Below, one piece after another: positions 32,177 through 41,515 of a DNA stretch of 64,000 bases (the stretch's first letter is position 1; each line of letters opens with the position of its first letter). Source of the DNA: Dactylosporangium roseum. GTDB lineage: Bacteria > Actinomycetota > Actinomycetes > Mycobacteriales > Micromonosporaceae. The notes under the pieces were generated by a model, which saw nothing but the letters and a program-made list of their open reading frames with translations, did not search any database and was not told the DNA's origin. A program made the position numbers and the translations under genes. The stretch is from assembly GCF_025264685.1 (NCBI RefSeq), contig NZ_CP073721.1, positions 186,001-250,000 on the forward strand, in the 5' to 3' direction.

Positions 32177-32472
32177 CTCCGACGTACTACATCGTCCTCG
32201 CGGCGATCCTGTTCACGATCGGTGCAGTCGGCGTGCTCATCCGCCGGAACGCGATCGTGCTGTTCATGTGCATCGAGTTGATGCTGAACGCGGCCAACCT
32301 CGCGCTGGTCACGTTCAGCCGGATCAACGGCACGCTCGACGGGCAGATCATGGCGTTCTTCGTCATGGTCGTGGCGGCGGCCGAGGTCGTCGTCGGCCTG
32401 GCGATCATCATGTCGATCTTCCGGACTCGGCGCTCTGCCAGCGTCGACGACGCGAACCTGCTGAAGTACTAA
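32173..32472 (+). CDS. nuoK: NADH-quinone oxidoreductase subunit K
   Basis: A 99-residue three-helix membrane subunit with glutamates conserved for proton transfer: [17 protein letters not shown] and [13 protein letters not shown]. Normal length. Overlaps nuoJ by four bases. Confidence 0.96.
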   Translation: MTPTYYIVLAAILFTIGAVGVLIRRNAIVLFMCIELMLNAANLALVTFSRINGTLDGQIMAFFVMVVAAAEVVVGLAIIMSIFRTRRSASVDDANLLKY

Positions 32473-32479
32473 GGAGCGG

Positions 32480-34396
32480 GTGGTGGAGGAAATCGCCTAC
32501 TCGGCGGCGACCGGGTGGCTGGGCACGTTCTGGCTGCTCCTGGCGATCCCGCTGGCCAGCGCAGCGATCCTGCTGCTGCTGGGCAAGCGGGCCGACCGCT
32601 GGGGTCACTGGCTCGGTGTGCTCAGCGTCGCCGCGTCGTTCGTGCTCGGCCTGACGTACTTCTTCACGCTGCGCGGACTGGAGAACCGCAGCGGTGTCGA
32701 ACTCAAGCTGTGGGACTACATCGGCGTCGGGAGCTTCCACGTCGACATGGGCCTGCTGTTCGACCCGCTGTCGGCGATGTTCGTGCTGCTGATCACGGGT
32801 GTCGGCTCGCTGATCCACCTGTACGCCGTGGGCTACATGGCGCACGACCCGGGCCGACGGAAGTTCTTCGCGTACTTCAACCTGTTCATCGCGGCGATGC
32901 TGTTGCTGGTCCTCGGCAACAACTACGTGATGCTCTACTTCGGCTGGGAGGGCGTGGGTCTCGCCTCCTACCTGCTGATCTCGTTCTGGTATCTGCGGCC
33001 CAGCGCGGCGACGGCCGGCAAGAAGGCGTTCCTCATGAACCGCGTCGGTGACGCCGGGTTCGCGATCGCCATCTTCATGATGTTCGCCTACCTCGGCACG
33101 GTGAACTACGACGAGGTCTTCAACAACGTGCACAACCTCAGCAGCGGCGTGGTCCTGGCGATGGCGCTCCTGCTGCTGCTCGGCGCGACCGGCAAGTCAG
33201 GTCAGTTCCCGCTGCAGGCCTGGTTGCCCGACGCCATGGAGGGTCCGACCCCGGTCTCCGCCCTGATCCACGCCGCGACGATGGTCACCGGTGGCGTCTA
33301 CCTGATCGCCCGCTCGCACGCGATCTTCGACCTGAACGAGACCGCGCAGCTCATCGTCGTCGCGGTCGGTGCCCTCACGCTGCTGATGGGCTGTATCATC
33401 GGCGCGGCGAAGGACGACATCAAGCGGGTTCTGGCCTGGTCGACGGTCAGCCAGATCGGCTACATGTTCCTCGGCGTCGGGCTCGGCGGCGGGGCATACG
33501 CGCTGGCGCTGATTCACCTGCTGGCGCACGGCTTCTTCAAGGCCAACATGTTCCTCGGCGCCGGGTCGGTCATGCACGGCATGAACGACCAGGTCAACAT
33601 CCGCCGCTTCGGCGCACTGTGGCGGATCATGCCGATCACGTACTGGACGTTCGCCGCCGGCTGGCTCGCGATCATCGGCATGTGGCCGTTGTCCGGCTAC
33701 TTCTCGAAGGAGCCGATCATCGCCGCCGCCTTCGAGCGCGAGGGCTGGCAGGGCTGGGTCTTCGGGGGTGCGGCGCTGCTGGGCGCGGGGTTGACCGCGT
33801 TCTACATGACGCGGCTGTTCATCCTCACCTTCCACGGCCCGAAGCGGTGGACCGAGGACATCAAGCACCCGCACGAGTCGCCGTACATCATGACCGTTCC
33901 GCTGATCCTGCTGGCGATCGGCTCGTTCTTCGCCGGCATGCTCCTCACCGGCAACGTGCAGGAGTGGCTCACCCCGGTCTACGGCCCCGAGCCGGCCGAG
34001 GAGGCGCACGGCGTCATCGGCCACACGACGGTCACGATCCTGTCGTTCGCGCTCATGTTCATCGGCGCGGGTCTGGCCTGGGCGCTGTTCCGCAAGGGCA
34101 CCGCCCTGGAGGAGCAGCCGGCCGGTGTGGTGGTCACCGCCGCGCGCAAGAACCTCTACACCGACTCCTTCAACGAGGCGGTCTTCGAGGCGCCGGGCCG
34201 CTACCTGACCCGCGCGCTGGTCTACCTCGACAACCGCGGCATCGACGGGCTGGTCAACGGCCTGGCCGCGGGCGTCGGTGGCGGATCCGGCCGACTACGC
34301 CGGGCCCAGACCGGGTTCGTGCGCTCCTATGCCCTGTCCATCCTCGGTGGTGCGGTGCTCGTCGTCGCCGCCACGCTCGCGGTGAGGTTCGGATGA
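32480..34396 (+). CDS. nuoL: NADH-quinone oxidoreductase subunit L
   Basis: A 638-residue antiporter-like proton-pumping subunit with about 14-16 helices and the long lateral helix at the C-terminus. Motifs include YFGWEGVGLASYLLISFWY, GKSGQFPLQAWLPDAMEGPTPVSALIHAATMV and KDDIKRVLAWSTVSQIGYM. AAGGAG precedes the GTG start. Overlaps nuoM by four bases. Confidence 0.96.
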   Translation: MVEEIAYSAATGWLGTFWLLLAIPLASAAILLLLGKRADRWGHWLGVLSVAASFVLGLTYFFTLRGLENRSGVELKLWDYIGVGSFHVDMGLLFDPLSAMFVLLITGVGSLIHLYAVGYMAHDPGRRKFFAYFNLFIAAMLLLVLGNNYVMLYFGWEGVGLASYLLISFWYLRPSAATAGKKAFLMNRVGDAGFAIAIFMMFAYLGTVNYDEVFNNVHNLSSGVVLAMALLLLLGATGKSGQFPLQAWLPDAMEGPTPVSALIHAATMVTGGVYLIARSHAIFDLNETAQLIVVAVGALTLLMGCIIGAAKDDIKRVLAWSTVSQIGYMFLGVGLGGGAYALALIHLLAHGFFKANMFLGAGSVMHGMNDQVNIRRFGALWRIMPITYWTFAAGWLAIIGMWPLSGYFSKEPIIAAAFEREGWQGWVFGGAALLGAGLTAFYMTRLFILTFHGPKRWTEDIKHPHESPYIMTVPLILLAIGSFFAGMLLTGNVQEWLTPVYGPEPAEEAHGVIGHTTVTILSFALMFIGAGLAWALFRKGTALEEQPAGVVVTAARKNLYTDSFNEAVFEAPGRYLTRALVYLDNRGIDGLVNGLAAGVGGGSGRLRRAQTGFVRSYALSILGGAVLVVAATLAVRFG

Positions 34397-35922
34397 GCCA
34401 CTTCCCATACCTGACCGTCCTCACGGCCGCGCCGCTCGTCGGCGCGGCGGGGATCGCCTTCCTGCCGAAGGGCAAGCCCGAGCTGGCCAAGCGCGCCGCG
34501 CTGGCCTGGTCGGTCGTCGTCCTGGCGCTGACCGTGGGGCTGTGGACGCAGTTCGACGCCGGCGGGGAGCGGTTCCAACTGAAGGACTCGTGGACGTGGA
34601 TCCCGCAGTGGGGTGCCAAGTTCACGTTCGCCATCGACGGCATCGCGCTCGTCATGATCGCGCTGATCGCGCTGCTCGTGCCGGTGGTCATCCTGGCCTC
34701 CTGGCACGACGCCGACAACAGCAAACGGTCGGTGCCGGCGTACTTCGCGCTGCTGCTCGCGCTCGAATGCACGATGATCGGCGTCTTCGCCGCGCAGGAC
34801 GTGTTCCTGTTCTACGTGTTTTTCGAGGTCATGCTCGTGCCGATGTACTTCCTGATCGGTTCGTACGGCGGGCACCAGAAGCAGTACGCGGCGGTGAAGT
34901 TCTTCCTGTACTCGCTGCTCGGCGGTCTGTTCATGCTCGCCTCGGTGGTCGGGTTGTGGGTGCTCGGCGGCCACACGTTCGACTGGCAGCAGTTGGTTTC
35001 CGCGGACTTCTCGGTCAACACCGAGCGCTGGCTGTTCCTCGGCTTCTTCGTCGCCTTCGCGATCAAGGCGCCGTTCTTCCCGTTCCACACCTGGCTGCCC
35101 GACGCCGGTGGCGCCGCGCCGGCGGGTGCGGCGGCGCTGCTGGTCGGCGTGCTGGACAAGGTCGGCACGTTCGGCATCCTGCGGTACTGCCTGCCGCTGT
35201 TCCCGAACGCGTCGAAGGACTTCGCCTGGCTCGGCCTCACGCTGGCGCTCATCGGCATCGTCTACGGCGCGCTGGTGGCCATCGGCCAGAACGACCTCAA
35301 GCGCCTGGTGTCCTACACCTCGATCGCCCACTTCGGCTTCATCGGTATCGGCATCTTCGCCTTCACCACGCAGGCCGGCACCGGCGCGGTCCTCTACATG
35401 GTCAACCACGGCCTCGCGACCGGCCTGCTGTTCCTGGTCGTCGGCATGCTGGTGTCCCGCCGGGGCAGCGCACTGGTGACCGACTTCGGCGGCGCGGGCA
35501 AGCTGATGCCGGTCCTCGCCGGGGTCTTCTTCATCGCCGGTCTCGCCTCGCTGGCGCTGCCGGGCACGTCGCCGTTCATCTCCGAGTTCCTCGTGCTGCT
35601 CGGCACGTTCACGGTGAACAAGACGGTGGCGATCATCGCGACGGCCGGCATCGTCCTCGCCGCGGGATACGTGCTGTGGATGATCCAGCGGACCACGCAG
35701 GGCACGCCGAACCCGAAGCTGCTGGAGATCAAGGCGATGGGCCGGGACCTGTCGCTGCGTGAGGCCGTTGTCGTCACTCCGCTGATCGCCCTGATCCTGC
35801 TGCTCGGCTTCTATCCGAAGCCGGTCATCGACGTGATCAACCCGGCGGTGAAGGCGACCATGCAGGACGTCGGCAAGACCGACCCGAAGCCCATTGCAGG
35901 CACCGTGGAGGCCGGCAAGTGA
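34393..35922 (+). CDS. nuoM: NADH-quinone oxidoreductase subunit M
   Basis: A 509-residue antiporter-like pump subunit. Conserved: VFFEVMLVPMYFLIGSYGG, KAPFFPFHTWLPDAGGAAPAGAAALL and NDLKRLVSYTSIAHFGFI. ATG 34393 lies within the nuoL stop; GTG of nuoN overlaps its end. Confidence 0.96.
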   Translation: MSHFPYLTVLTAAPLVGAAGIAFLPKGKPELAKRAALAWSVVVLALTVGLWTQFDAGGERFQLKDSWTWIPQWGAKFTFAIDGIALVMIALIALLVPVVILASWHDADNSKRSVPAYFALLLALECTMIGVFAAQDVFLFYVFFEVMLVPMYFLIGSYGGHQKQYAAVKFFLYSLLGGLFMLASVVGLWVLGGHTFDWQQLVSADFSVNTERWLFLGFFVAFAIKAPFFPFHTWLPDAGGAAPAGAAALLVGVLDKVGTFGILRYCLPLFPNASKDFAWLGLTLALIGIVYGALVAIGQNDLKRLVSYTSIAHFGFIGIGIFAFTTQAGTGAVLYMVNHGLATGLLFLVVGMLVSRRGSALVTDFGGAGKLMPVLAGVFFIAGLASLALPGTSPFISEFLVLLGTFTVNKTVAIIATAGIVLAAGYVLWMIQRTTQGTPNPKLLEIKAMGRDLSLREAVVVTPLIALILLLGFYPKPVIDVINPAVKATMQDVGKTDPKPIAGTVEAGK

Positions 35923-37454
35923 ACGACAAACTCCAACTGCCGAACCTGGATTACGCGGCGCTCTCGCCGATGCTGATCCTCTTCGGCGTCGCGTGCGTCG
36001 GGGTCCTCGTCGAGGGCTTCGTTCCGCGGCGGGTTCGGCACACGGTCCAGTTGACGCTGGCGCTGCTCGGCCTGGTCGCCGCCCTGGTGATGGTGATCCG
36101 GCAGGGCAGCACCGAGGTCATCACCGCGCAGACCGCGGTGGCCGTCGACGGGCCGGGACTGTTCCTGTCCGGCGCGATCATCGTGCTGGGCATCGTCTCC
36201 CTGCTGCTGATCGGTGAGCGGACCCTGGAGCCGGGCGGCGCGTTCGTCGCCCAGGCCGCGGTCACCGCCAACACCGACCGCGACCAGGAGCAGGCCCTGC
36301 GGGCACACGGCGCGACCGAGGTGTTCCCGCTGACGATGTTCGCGCTCGCCGGCATGCTGCTGTTCTGCACGGCAAACGACCTGTTGACGATGTTCGTCGC
36401 GCTCGAGGTCTTCTCGCTGCCGCTCTACCTGCTCTGCGCGTTGGCCCGCCGCCGGCGGCTGCTGTCGCAGGAGGCCGCGATGAAGTACTTCCTCCTGGGC
36501 TCGTTCGCGTCGGCGTTCTTCCTGTTCGGCATCGCGCTCGTCTACGGCTTCGCCGGCCAGGTGGACTTCAAGGCGATCGACACCGCGATCGGGAACTCGC
36601 CCAACGACGACATCCTGCTCTACGTCGGCCTGGCGATGCTGGCGATCGGCCTGCTGTTCAAGGCCGCGGCGGTGCCGTTCCACGTGTGGACGCCGGACGT
36701 GTACCAGGGTGCGCCGACGCCGATCACCGCGCTCATGGCGGCCTGCACCAAGGTCGCCGCGTTCGGCGGGCTGCTGCGCCTGGTGTACGTCGGGTTCAAG
36801 GGCACCGAGTGGACCATCCAGCCGGTGCTGGGCACTGTGGCGGTTCTCACCATGATCGTCGGGGCGATCCTGGCGGTCACCCAGACCGACATCAAGCGGC
36901 TGCTGGCCTACTCCTCCATCGCCAACGCGGGTTACCTGCTCGTCGGCGTGCTGGCGCTCAACGAGCAGGGCCTGTCCAGCTCGATGTTCTACCTGGTGGC
37001 CTACGGCTTCACCGTTCTCGCCGCGTTCGGCGTGGTCACGCTGGTCCGCGACGCCGACGGGGAGGCCACGCACCTGTCGCGCTGGGCCGGGCTGGGTCGG
37101 CGGTCGCCGCTGTACGCGTCGCTGTTCACCTTCATCCTGCTGGCCTTCGCCGGCCTTCCGCTCACCAGCGGCTTCACCGCCAAGTTCGGCGTGTTCGCCG
37201 CGGCCATCGACGGCCACCAGACCTGGTTGGTGATCGCGGGTGTGGTGAGCAGCGCGATTCTGGCATTCCCGTACCTGCGGGTGGTCGTCATGATGTGGCT
37301 GTCCGAGCCGGGCGAGGCGACGCCGGCGGTGTCCATCCCGGGTGCGATGACCGCGGCCGCGCTCGTCATCGGCGCGGTCGCCACACTGGTCCTTGGCGTG
37401 GCACCGGGTGCGCTGCTCGAGGTCACCCAGAATGCCGGTACCTTCCTCAGGTAA
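35919..37454 (+). CDS. nuoN: NADH-quinone oxidoreductase subunit N
   Basis: A 511-residue antiporter-like pump subunit and last gene of the operon. Motifs: FVALEVFSLPLYLLCALARR, AAVPFHVWTPDVYQGAPTPITALMAACTKVAA and TDIKRLLAYSSIANAGYL. It is followed 16 bases later by a strong hairpin terminator. Confidence 0.96.
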   Translation: MNDKLQLPNLDYAALSPMLILFGVACVGVLVEGFVPRRVRHTVQLTLALLGLVAALVMVIRQGSTEVITAQTAVAVDGPGLFLSGAIIVLGIVSLLLIGERTLEPGGAFVAQAAVTANTDRDQEQALRAHGATEVFPLTMFALAGMLLFCTANDLLTMFVALEVFSLPLYLLCALARRRRLLSQEAAMKYFLLGSFASAFFLFGIALVYGFAGQVDFKAIDTAIGNSPNDDILLYVGLAMLAIGLLFKAAAVPFHVWTPDVYQGAPTPITALMAACTKVAAFGGLLRLVYVGFKGTEWTIQPVLGTVAVLTMIVGAILAVTQTDIKRLLAYSSIANAGYLLVGVLALNEQGLSSSMFYLVAYGFTVLAAFGVVTLVRDADGEATHLSRWAGLGRRSPLYASLFTFILLAFAGLPLTSGFTAKFGVFAAAIDGHQTWLVIAGVVSSAILAFPYLRVVVMMWLSEPGEATPAVSIPGAMTAAALVIGAVATLVLGVAPGALLEVTQNAGTFLR

Positions 37455-37469
37455 GACCGCAATGACAGT

Positions 37470-37503
37470 GACGTCCCCCCGTGGCCTTCCACGCGGGGAC
37501 GTC
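37470..37503 (+). terminator. Hairpin terminator after nuoN
   Basis: A 15-base stem (GACGTCCCC...CCACG...GGGGACGTC) with one mismatch and a CCTT loop. No long T-run, as is common in actinobacteria. It separates nuo from the polyprenyl synthase gene. Confidence 0.75.
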
Positions 37504-37545
37504 CCTGTATCAGGAGCCCGATGAGGGTGTGGCATCGTTGGAGCT

Positions 37546-38571
37546 GTGGTGAGTACGGGAACCGTGCAGTCGAGTGCCTCCGTCGGATTGACCTTCGCCG
37601 ATCCGGAGCTGGAAAGCAGCGTCACGGCGATCCTGCGGGACGTCGAGGCGGTGCTCGTCGACTCCGTGAACAGCGCGAACCCGCTGGTCACCGAGGCGGC
37701 CCGGCACCTTGTCGACGCGGGCGGCAAGCGGTTCCGGCCGTTACTGGTGGCGCTGGCCGCGCACTTCGGCGACCCGAGCTCCCGTGACGTGGTCACCGCC
37801 GGTGCCGTCGTCGAGCTCACCCACCTGGCCACCCTGTACCACGACGACGTCATGGACGAGGCGTCCGTGCGTCGGGGCGCGCCCAGCGCGAACTCCCGCT
37901 GGGGCAACTCGCTCGCGATTCTGATCGGCGATTACCTGTTCGCCCGTGCCGCCGACCTCGCGACCCACCTCGGCATCGAAGCGGTCAAGATCCAGGCGAG
38001 CACCTTCTCGCGGCTCGTGCACGGCCAGGTCGCCGAGACCGCCGGCCCGCTCGACGGCGAAGACGCGATTTCGCACTATCTGCGGGTCATCTCGCAGAAG
38101 ACCGGCTCGCTGATCTCGACGAGCGCGCGGTTCGGTGGCATGTTCGGCGGGTGTACGCCGGAGCAGATCGATGCGCTGGCGACGTTCGCCGAGACGTTCG
38201 GCATCGCGTTCCAGCTCTCCGACGACCTCATCGACATCGCCAGCGAGAGCACCCAGTCCGGCAAGACCCCGGGCACCGACCTGCGCGAGGGCGTGCCGAC
38301 CCTCCCGGTGCTGTACGCGCTGGCCTCGACCGACGACGACGTGGCGTCGGTCCGGCTGCGGGAGATCCTTTCCGCGGGTCCGGTGACCGACGACGCGCTG
38401 CACGCCGAGGCGCTCGGCCTGCTGCGCGAGTCCGCCGCGCTGAAGCAGGCCCGTGAGACGGTCCGCGGCTACGCCGACCGTGCTCGCGCCTCGCTGACCC
38501 CGCTCCCGCACGTGCCGGCCCGTGCGGCGCTCGAGTCCCTCTGCGACTTCATCGCGGACCGCACGAACTAG
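37546..38571 (+). CDS. Long-chain trans-polyprenyl diphosphate synthase
   Basis: A 341-residue all-helical prenyltransferase with both aspartate-rich motifs: DDVMD at 100-104 and DDLID at 226-230. The usual GGKRFRPLLVALAA and GDYLFARA segments are also present. It chain-extends farnesyl or geranylgeranyl diphosphate with IPP. Its place directly after nuo, near menG and menJ, points to the menaquinone side chain (a hepta- to nonaprenyl product). Chain length cannot be told from the sequence. Two GTG codons (37546, 37549) are possible starts. Confidence 0.88.
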   Translation: MVSTGTVQSSASVGLTFADPELESSVTAILRDVEAVLVDSVNSANPLVTEAARHLVDAGGKRFRPLLVALAAHFGDPSSRDVVTAGAVVELTHLATLYHDDVMDEASVRRGAPSANSRWGNSLAILIGDYLFARAADLATHLGIEAVKIQASTFSRLVHGQVAETAGPLDGEDAISHYLRVISQKTGSLISTSARFGGMFGGCTPEQIDALATFAETFGIAFQLSDDLIDIASESTQSGKTPGTDLREGVPTLPVLYALASTDDDVASVRLREILSAGPVTDDALHAEALGLLRESAALKQARETVRGYADRARASLTPLPHVPARAALESLCDFIADRTN

Positions 38572-39259
38572 CGCCTGGGTTGTTGCGCGGGCTCTGCCCG
38601 GCACCGTGCGGTTGTATCCGTGCGCGGTCGTAGGGCCGTCATGCCTTTCCGCCCCGCCCGCCCTGCCAGCCCCGCCCGCCGTGGACGCCCTGCCCGGGCC
38701 GCCCCTCGGCGTGGTCCTCGGTGCCCGGTGAACGGCCACAGGACAGTGGCTGCCCGGCCGGGAGGGCAAAAACCCGCCTGATGTGCCGTCTCGGCGGTTC
38801 ACGGCCCTGACACCGTCGACCGAGCCCCGGTGCGCTGACGCCCGGCTCCGCCCGGTTCACGACCGCCATGGGAGCGTTCGCGGCACCGCTGGTGCCGCCT
38901 TCTCCTTGTCGCAATGCACGTTGCTCAATGCCAGCAGGCGGCGATACCCGGTGCGACGACAAGTCGCAACGGGCCGATGACAGCCAGGAGCGGCACAACG
39001 ACATGGAACGGCGTAGTACTCATCAAGGTGGTCATTACTTACTCAACTGAGAATGATGATCATCGATGTCTACTCAAGCTGTGCGGTGTGTCGTAGACAC
39101 TTCGGCACGATCGCCATGTCCAGTATGATGCATTCATCGCTATGTGCTGTACGGCGGTATCTCCCGACCTCGCCGTATAGATGATCAAACTGTTCCGTTG
39201 AGCGTCTCCAGTTTCATATGGTGTGAACCCAGTTACTGCTGCGGCTGGGGAGGGCGGCG
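38572..39259. other. 688-base intergenic region, no gene supported
   Basis: The first 400 bases are GC-rich with runs of CCGCCCGCC and no credible frame. From about 39000 to 39210 the base composition drops sharply toward A+T (several GATGATCATCGAT-like stretches), the likely control region of the IclR gene. Confidence 0.6.
39150..39177. promoter_or_regulatory. Inverted repeat upstream of the IclR gene
   Basis: TACGGCG and CGCCGTA are perfect arms 14 bases apart, the second running into TATAGAT (39176-39182), a good -10. It could be an autoregulatory operator. Confidence 0.35.
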
Positions 39260-40042
39260 GTGCGGGATCCACAAGCCGAACCCTCGGATCTCATCCGGAG
39301 CGTGTCGAGGGCCCTACGAGTGCTGGAGGCGGTGGGGCAGTCATCTCGCGGTCTGACGGTGAAGCAGATCGCGAGGCGGTGCGAGTTCACGGTCGCGACG
39401 ACCTACCACCTGGTCCGGACCCTCGCCTATGAGGGCTACGTCATCCGCCGTGAGAACGGCACCTATGTGGTCGGCCTGGAGATCGCCGACCGCTACCGGG
39501 AACTGGTGCTCGCGTTCCGCGGACCGAGTGCGGTCATCGACCGCCTGCGGCGAGCGGCCGCCGAGACCGGGTACACCCACTACATCGGCCGGTTCATCGG
39601 CGGGCGGATCGCCGTCACCGCGTCGGCCGAGGGGCCGCGGACGCCGCCGTCCGACGATCTGGTGCCCGGGTATGACGAGGCCGCCCACGCCACAGCGCTG
39701 GGCAAGGCACTGCTCGCCACTATGACGTCCGATCAGCGTTGGCGGTTCCTGAAGGAGTCCGGGATGCGGGCATACACGTCGGCGACCCTGACGTCGCCCG
39801 AAGCACTCGACTCCGACCTGGCCGCCGGCGAGCGGCGGGGCATGCAGATCGAGATCGGCCAGTTTCGGCAGGGGCTCGCGTGTGCGGCCGTGGTCGTGGT
39901 CAACGACCGCGATCCCGAGCGGCGGGTCGTGCTGGCCTGCGCGCTACCGCCCGCCGAGCTGATGTCCTCGGCGAAGGTCGTCCGCACCCGCCTGCTGGCC
40001 GCCGCCCACCACTTGGCCACGGTGTTCGCCGAGCAACAGTAG
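39260..40042 (+). CDS. IclR-family transcriptional regulator
   Basis: A 260-residue regulator. The N-terminal winged helix (about 10-75) is SVSRALRVLEAVGQSSRGLTVKQIA followed by FTVATTYHLVRTLAYEGYV. The C-terminal GAF-like effector domain has HATALGKALLATM and FRQGLACAAVVVV. IclR proteins usually respond to small aromatic or organic acids and control adjacent catabolic genes; no such gene is next to it here. GTG start with GGGGAGGG upstream. Confidence 0.85.
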   Translation: MRDPQAEPSDLIRSVSRALRVLEAVGQSSRGLTVKQIARRCEFTVATTYHLVRTLAYEGYVIRRENGTYVVGLEIADRYRELVLAFRGPSAVIDRLRRAAAETGYTHYIGRFIGGRIAVTASAEGPRTPPSDDLVPGYDEAAHATALGKALLATMTSDQRWRFLKESGMRAYTSATLTSPEALDSDLAAGERRGMQIEIGQFRQGLACAAVVVVNDRDPERRVVLACALPPAELMSSAKVVRTRLLAAAHHLATVFAEQQ

Positions 40043-40133
40043 AGTCCGATTCGAGGCCACCGCCTGACTACGCCTGCCTGTCGCGGCGCCGTCAACTGGG
40101 AGGATGTCGCATCCACGACACGTGAACCAGGGC

Positions 40134-40161
40134 TGAACCGCTGTGGGTATTAGTGCGTAGA
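40134..40161 (+). promoter_or_regulatory. Candidate SigL-type promoter
   Basis: TGAACC (40134-40139), 16-base spacer, CGTAGA (40156-40161). This is close to the SigL promoter of mycobacteria as I recall it and lies 33 bases before the sigma start, suggesting autoregulation. A second TGAACC at 40123 and a third at 40179 have no matching -10. Confidence 0.5.
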
Positions 40162-40193
40162 AGCGGGTGGAGGGGGTCTGAACCATATCGAGC

Positions 40194-40709
40194 GTGAGTA
40201 GAGACGAAGCTGACCCGCTGAGGGCGCTCCACACGGAGCATGGAGACGCGCTGCTCGCCCATGCCCTGCGGCTGACCGGCGGCGACCGTCAGCGCGCCGA
40301 GGATCTGGTGCAGGAGACCCTGCTCCGGGCCTGGCAACACCCCGGCGCACTCGACCCGGCCCGCGGCTCGATCCGTGCCTGGCTCTTCACCACCGCTCGG
40401 AACCTGGCCATCGACGCGTGGCGGCGACGCTCCGTGCGGGTGGGCGAGGTCCTCACCGACCATTTGCCGGAGACTCCAGCGGCCGACGACGAGACGGAGC
40501 GCGCGGTGGAGTCCTGGGTCGTGTCCGAGGCGCTGGCCCGGCTCTCCCAGTCGCACCGCGAGGTCCTGGTGGAGTGCTTCTACCGCGGGCGCTCCGTCGC
40601 CGAGGCCGCTGAGCGGCTGGGTGTGCCACCCGGCACGGTCAAGTCGCGGACCTTCTACGCACTGCGTTCGTTGAAGCTCGTCCTGGAGGAGTTGGGGGTG
40701 ACGCAATGA
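40194..40709 (+). CDS. sigL: ECF sigma factor, SigL-like
   Basis: A 171-residue ECF sigma factor: region 2 (DALLAHALRLTGGDRQRAEDLVQETLLRAW; IRAWLFTTARNLAIDAWRRR) and region 4 (SQSHREVLVECFYRGRSVAEAA, PPGTVKSRTFYALRSLK). GTG 40194 is the only in-frame start after a stop at 40179. Its TGA overlaps the ATG of the anti-sigma gene. The SigL label rests on the partner type and the TGAACC/CGT promoter. Confidence 0.85.
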   Translation: MSRDEADPLRALHTEHGDALLAHALRLTGGDRQRAEDLVQETLLRAWQHPGALDPARGSIRAWLFTTARNLAIDAWRRRSVRVGEVLTDHLPETPAADDETERAVESWVVSEALARLSQSHREVLVECFYRGRSVAEAAERLGVPPGTVKSRTFYALRSLKLVLEELGVTQ

Positions 40710-41500
40710 GGTGTGAACGCCTCCATGACTCGGCCGTGTACGTGCTGGGAGCGCTGTCGCCGCCGGAGCGCGAGACGTACGAGCGGCATCTCGTTGGATG
40801 CGCGGAGTGCCGCGCGGAGGTGGCGCAGTTCGCCGACCTGCCGGGGCTGCTCGGCCGGCTCGACCGGACCGCCGCCGAGGCGGCCGTGGTGGCCGGCGAC
40901 ACCGAACCCGGCACGCCACCACAGGTGCGAGACCGCGGCAAGGCCGCGGCCGGCCGGGCGGGCACCATCGAGGCGACGAGCTCCGATGGTGGTCAACCGG
41001 CCGTCAACGGCAGCCCCGTGGATCACCTGCTGCCCCGCGTCCTGGACCGGGACGACGCCAGGCGACGGTCGGGCCGCCGCCGGCGGCGCTGGCAGTTGGC
41101 CGGCACCGCGCTTACCGCCGCCTGCCTCGGCATCCTGGCGGTGCTCGGCGTGCGTGCCGCCGGCATCGGCCAGCCGGAGGCGCCGGACTTCGTGGCGATG
41201 CAGGAGGTCGCGTCATCGGTGCCGGTGACCGCAGGCCTGGCGCTCGAGCCGATCGACGGCGGCACGCTGGTGCGCATGCGGTGCAAGTACAAAGCGGTTG
41301 CCGCAGGTGCGCACGGCAAGTGGACCTACAAGCTGGTCGTCGTGTCGAAGGGCGGCGAGGTCGAGGAACTCGACTCGTGGACGGCCGGCTACGGCGACGA
41401 GTATGGCCTCAAGGCCCGCAGTCGCATCCCGCGCGCCGACATCGCACGGGTCGAGATTCGCAAGGGCGACGACACGCCGCTGTTGCAGCTCACGGCCTGA
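40706..41500 (+). CDS. Zinc-type anti-sigma factor, RslA-like
   Basis: A 264-residue membrane protein. ZAS motif HxxxCxxC at His28, Cys32 and Cys35 (ERHLVGCAECRAEV). A long Arg-rich cytoplasmic linker is followed by one transmembrane helix (about 131-150) and a 110-residue extracytoplasmic domain. That domain has MRCKYKAV and HGKWTYKLVVVSKGGEVEELDSW. The zinc site suggests release of the sigma factor upon oxidation, as for RslA. Overlaps the sigma gene by four bases. It ends 15 bases from the convergent rarD. Confidence 0.85.
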   Translation: MRCERLHDSAVYVLGALSPPERETYERHLVGCAECRAEVAQFADLPGLLGRLDRTAAEAAVVAGDTEPGTPPQVRDRGKAAAGRAGTIEATSSDGGQPAVNGSPVDHLLPRVLDRDDARRRSGRRRRRWQLAGTALTAACLGILAVLGVRAAGIGQPEAPDFVAMQEVASSVPVTAGLALEPIDGGTLVRMRCKYKAVAAGAHGKWTYKLVVVSKGGEVEELDSWTAGYGDEYGLKARSRIPRADIARVEIRKGDDTPLLQLTA

Positions 41501-41515
41501 GCACGTTCGTCTCAC

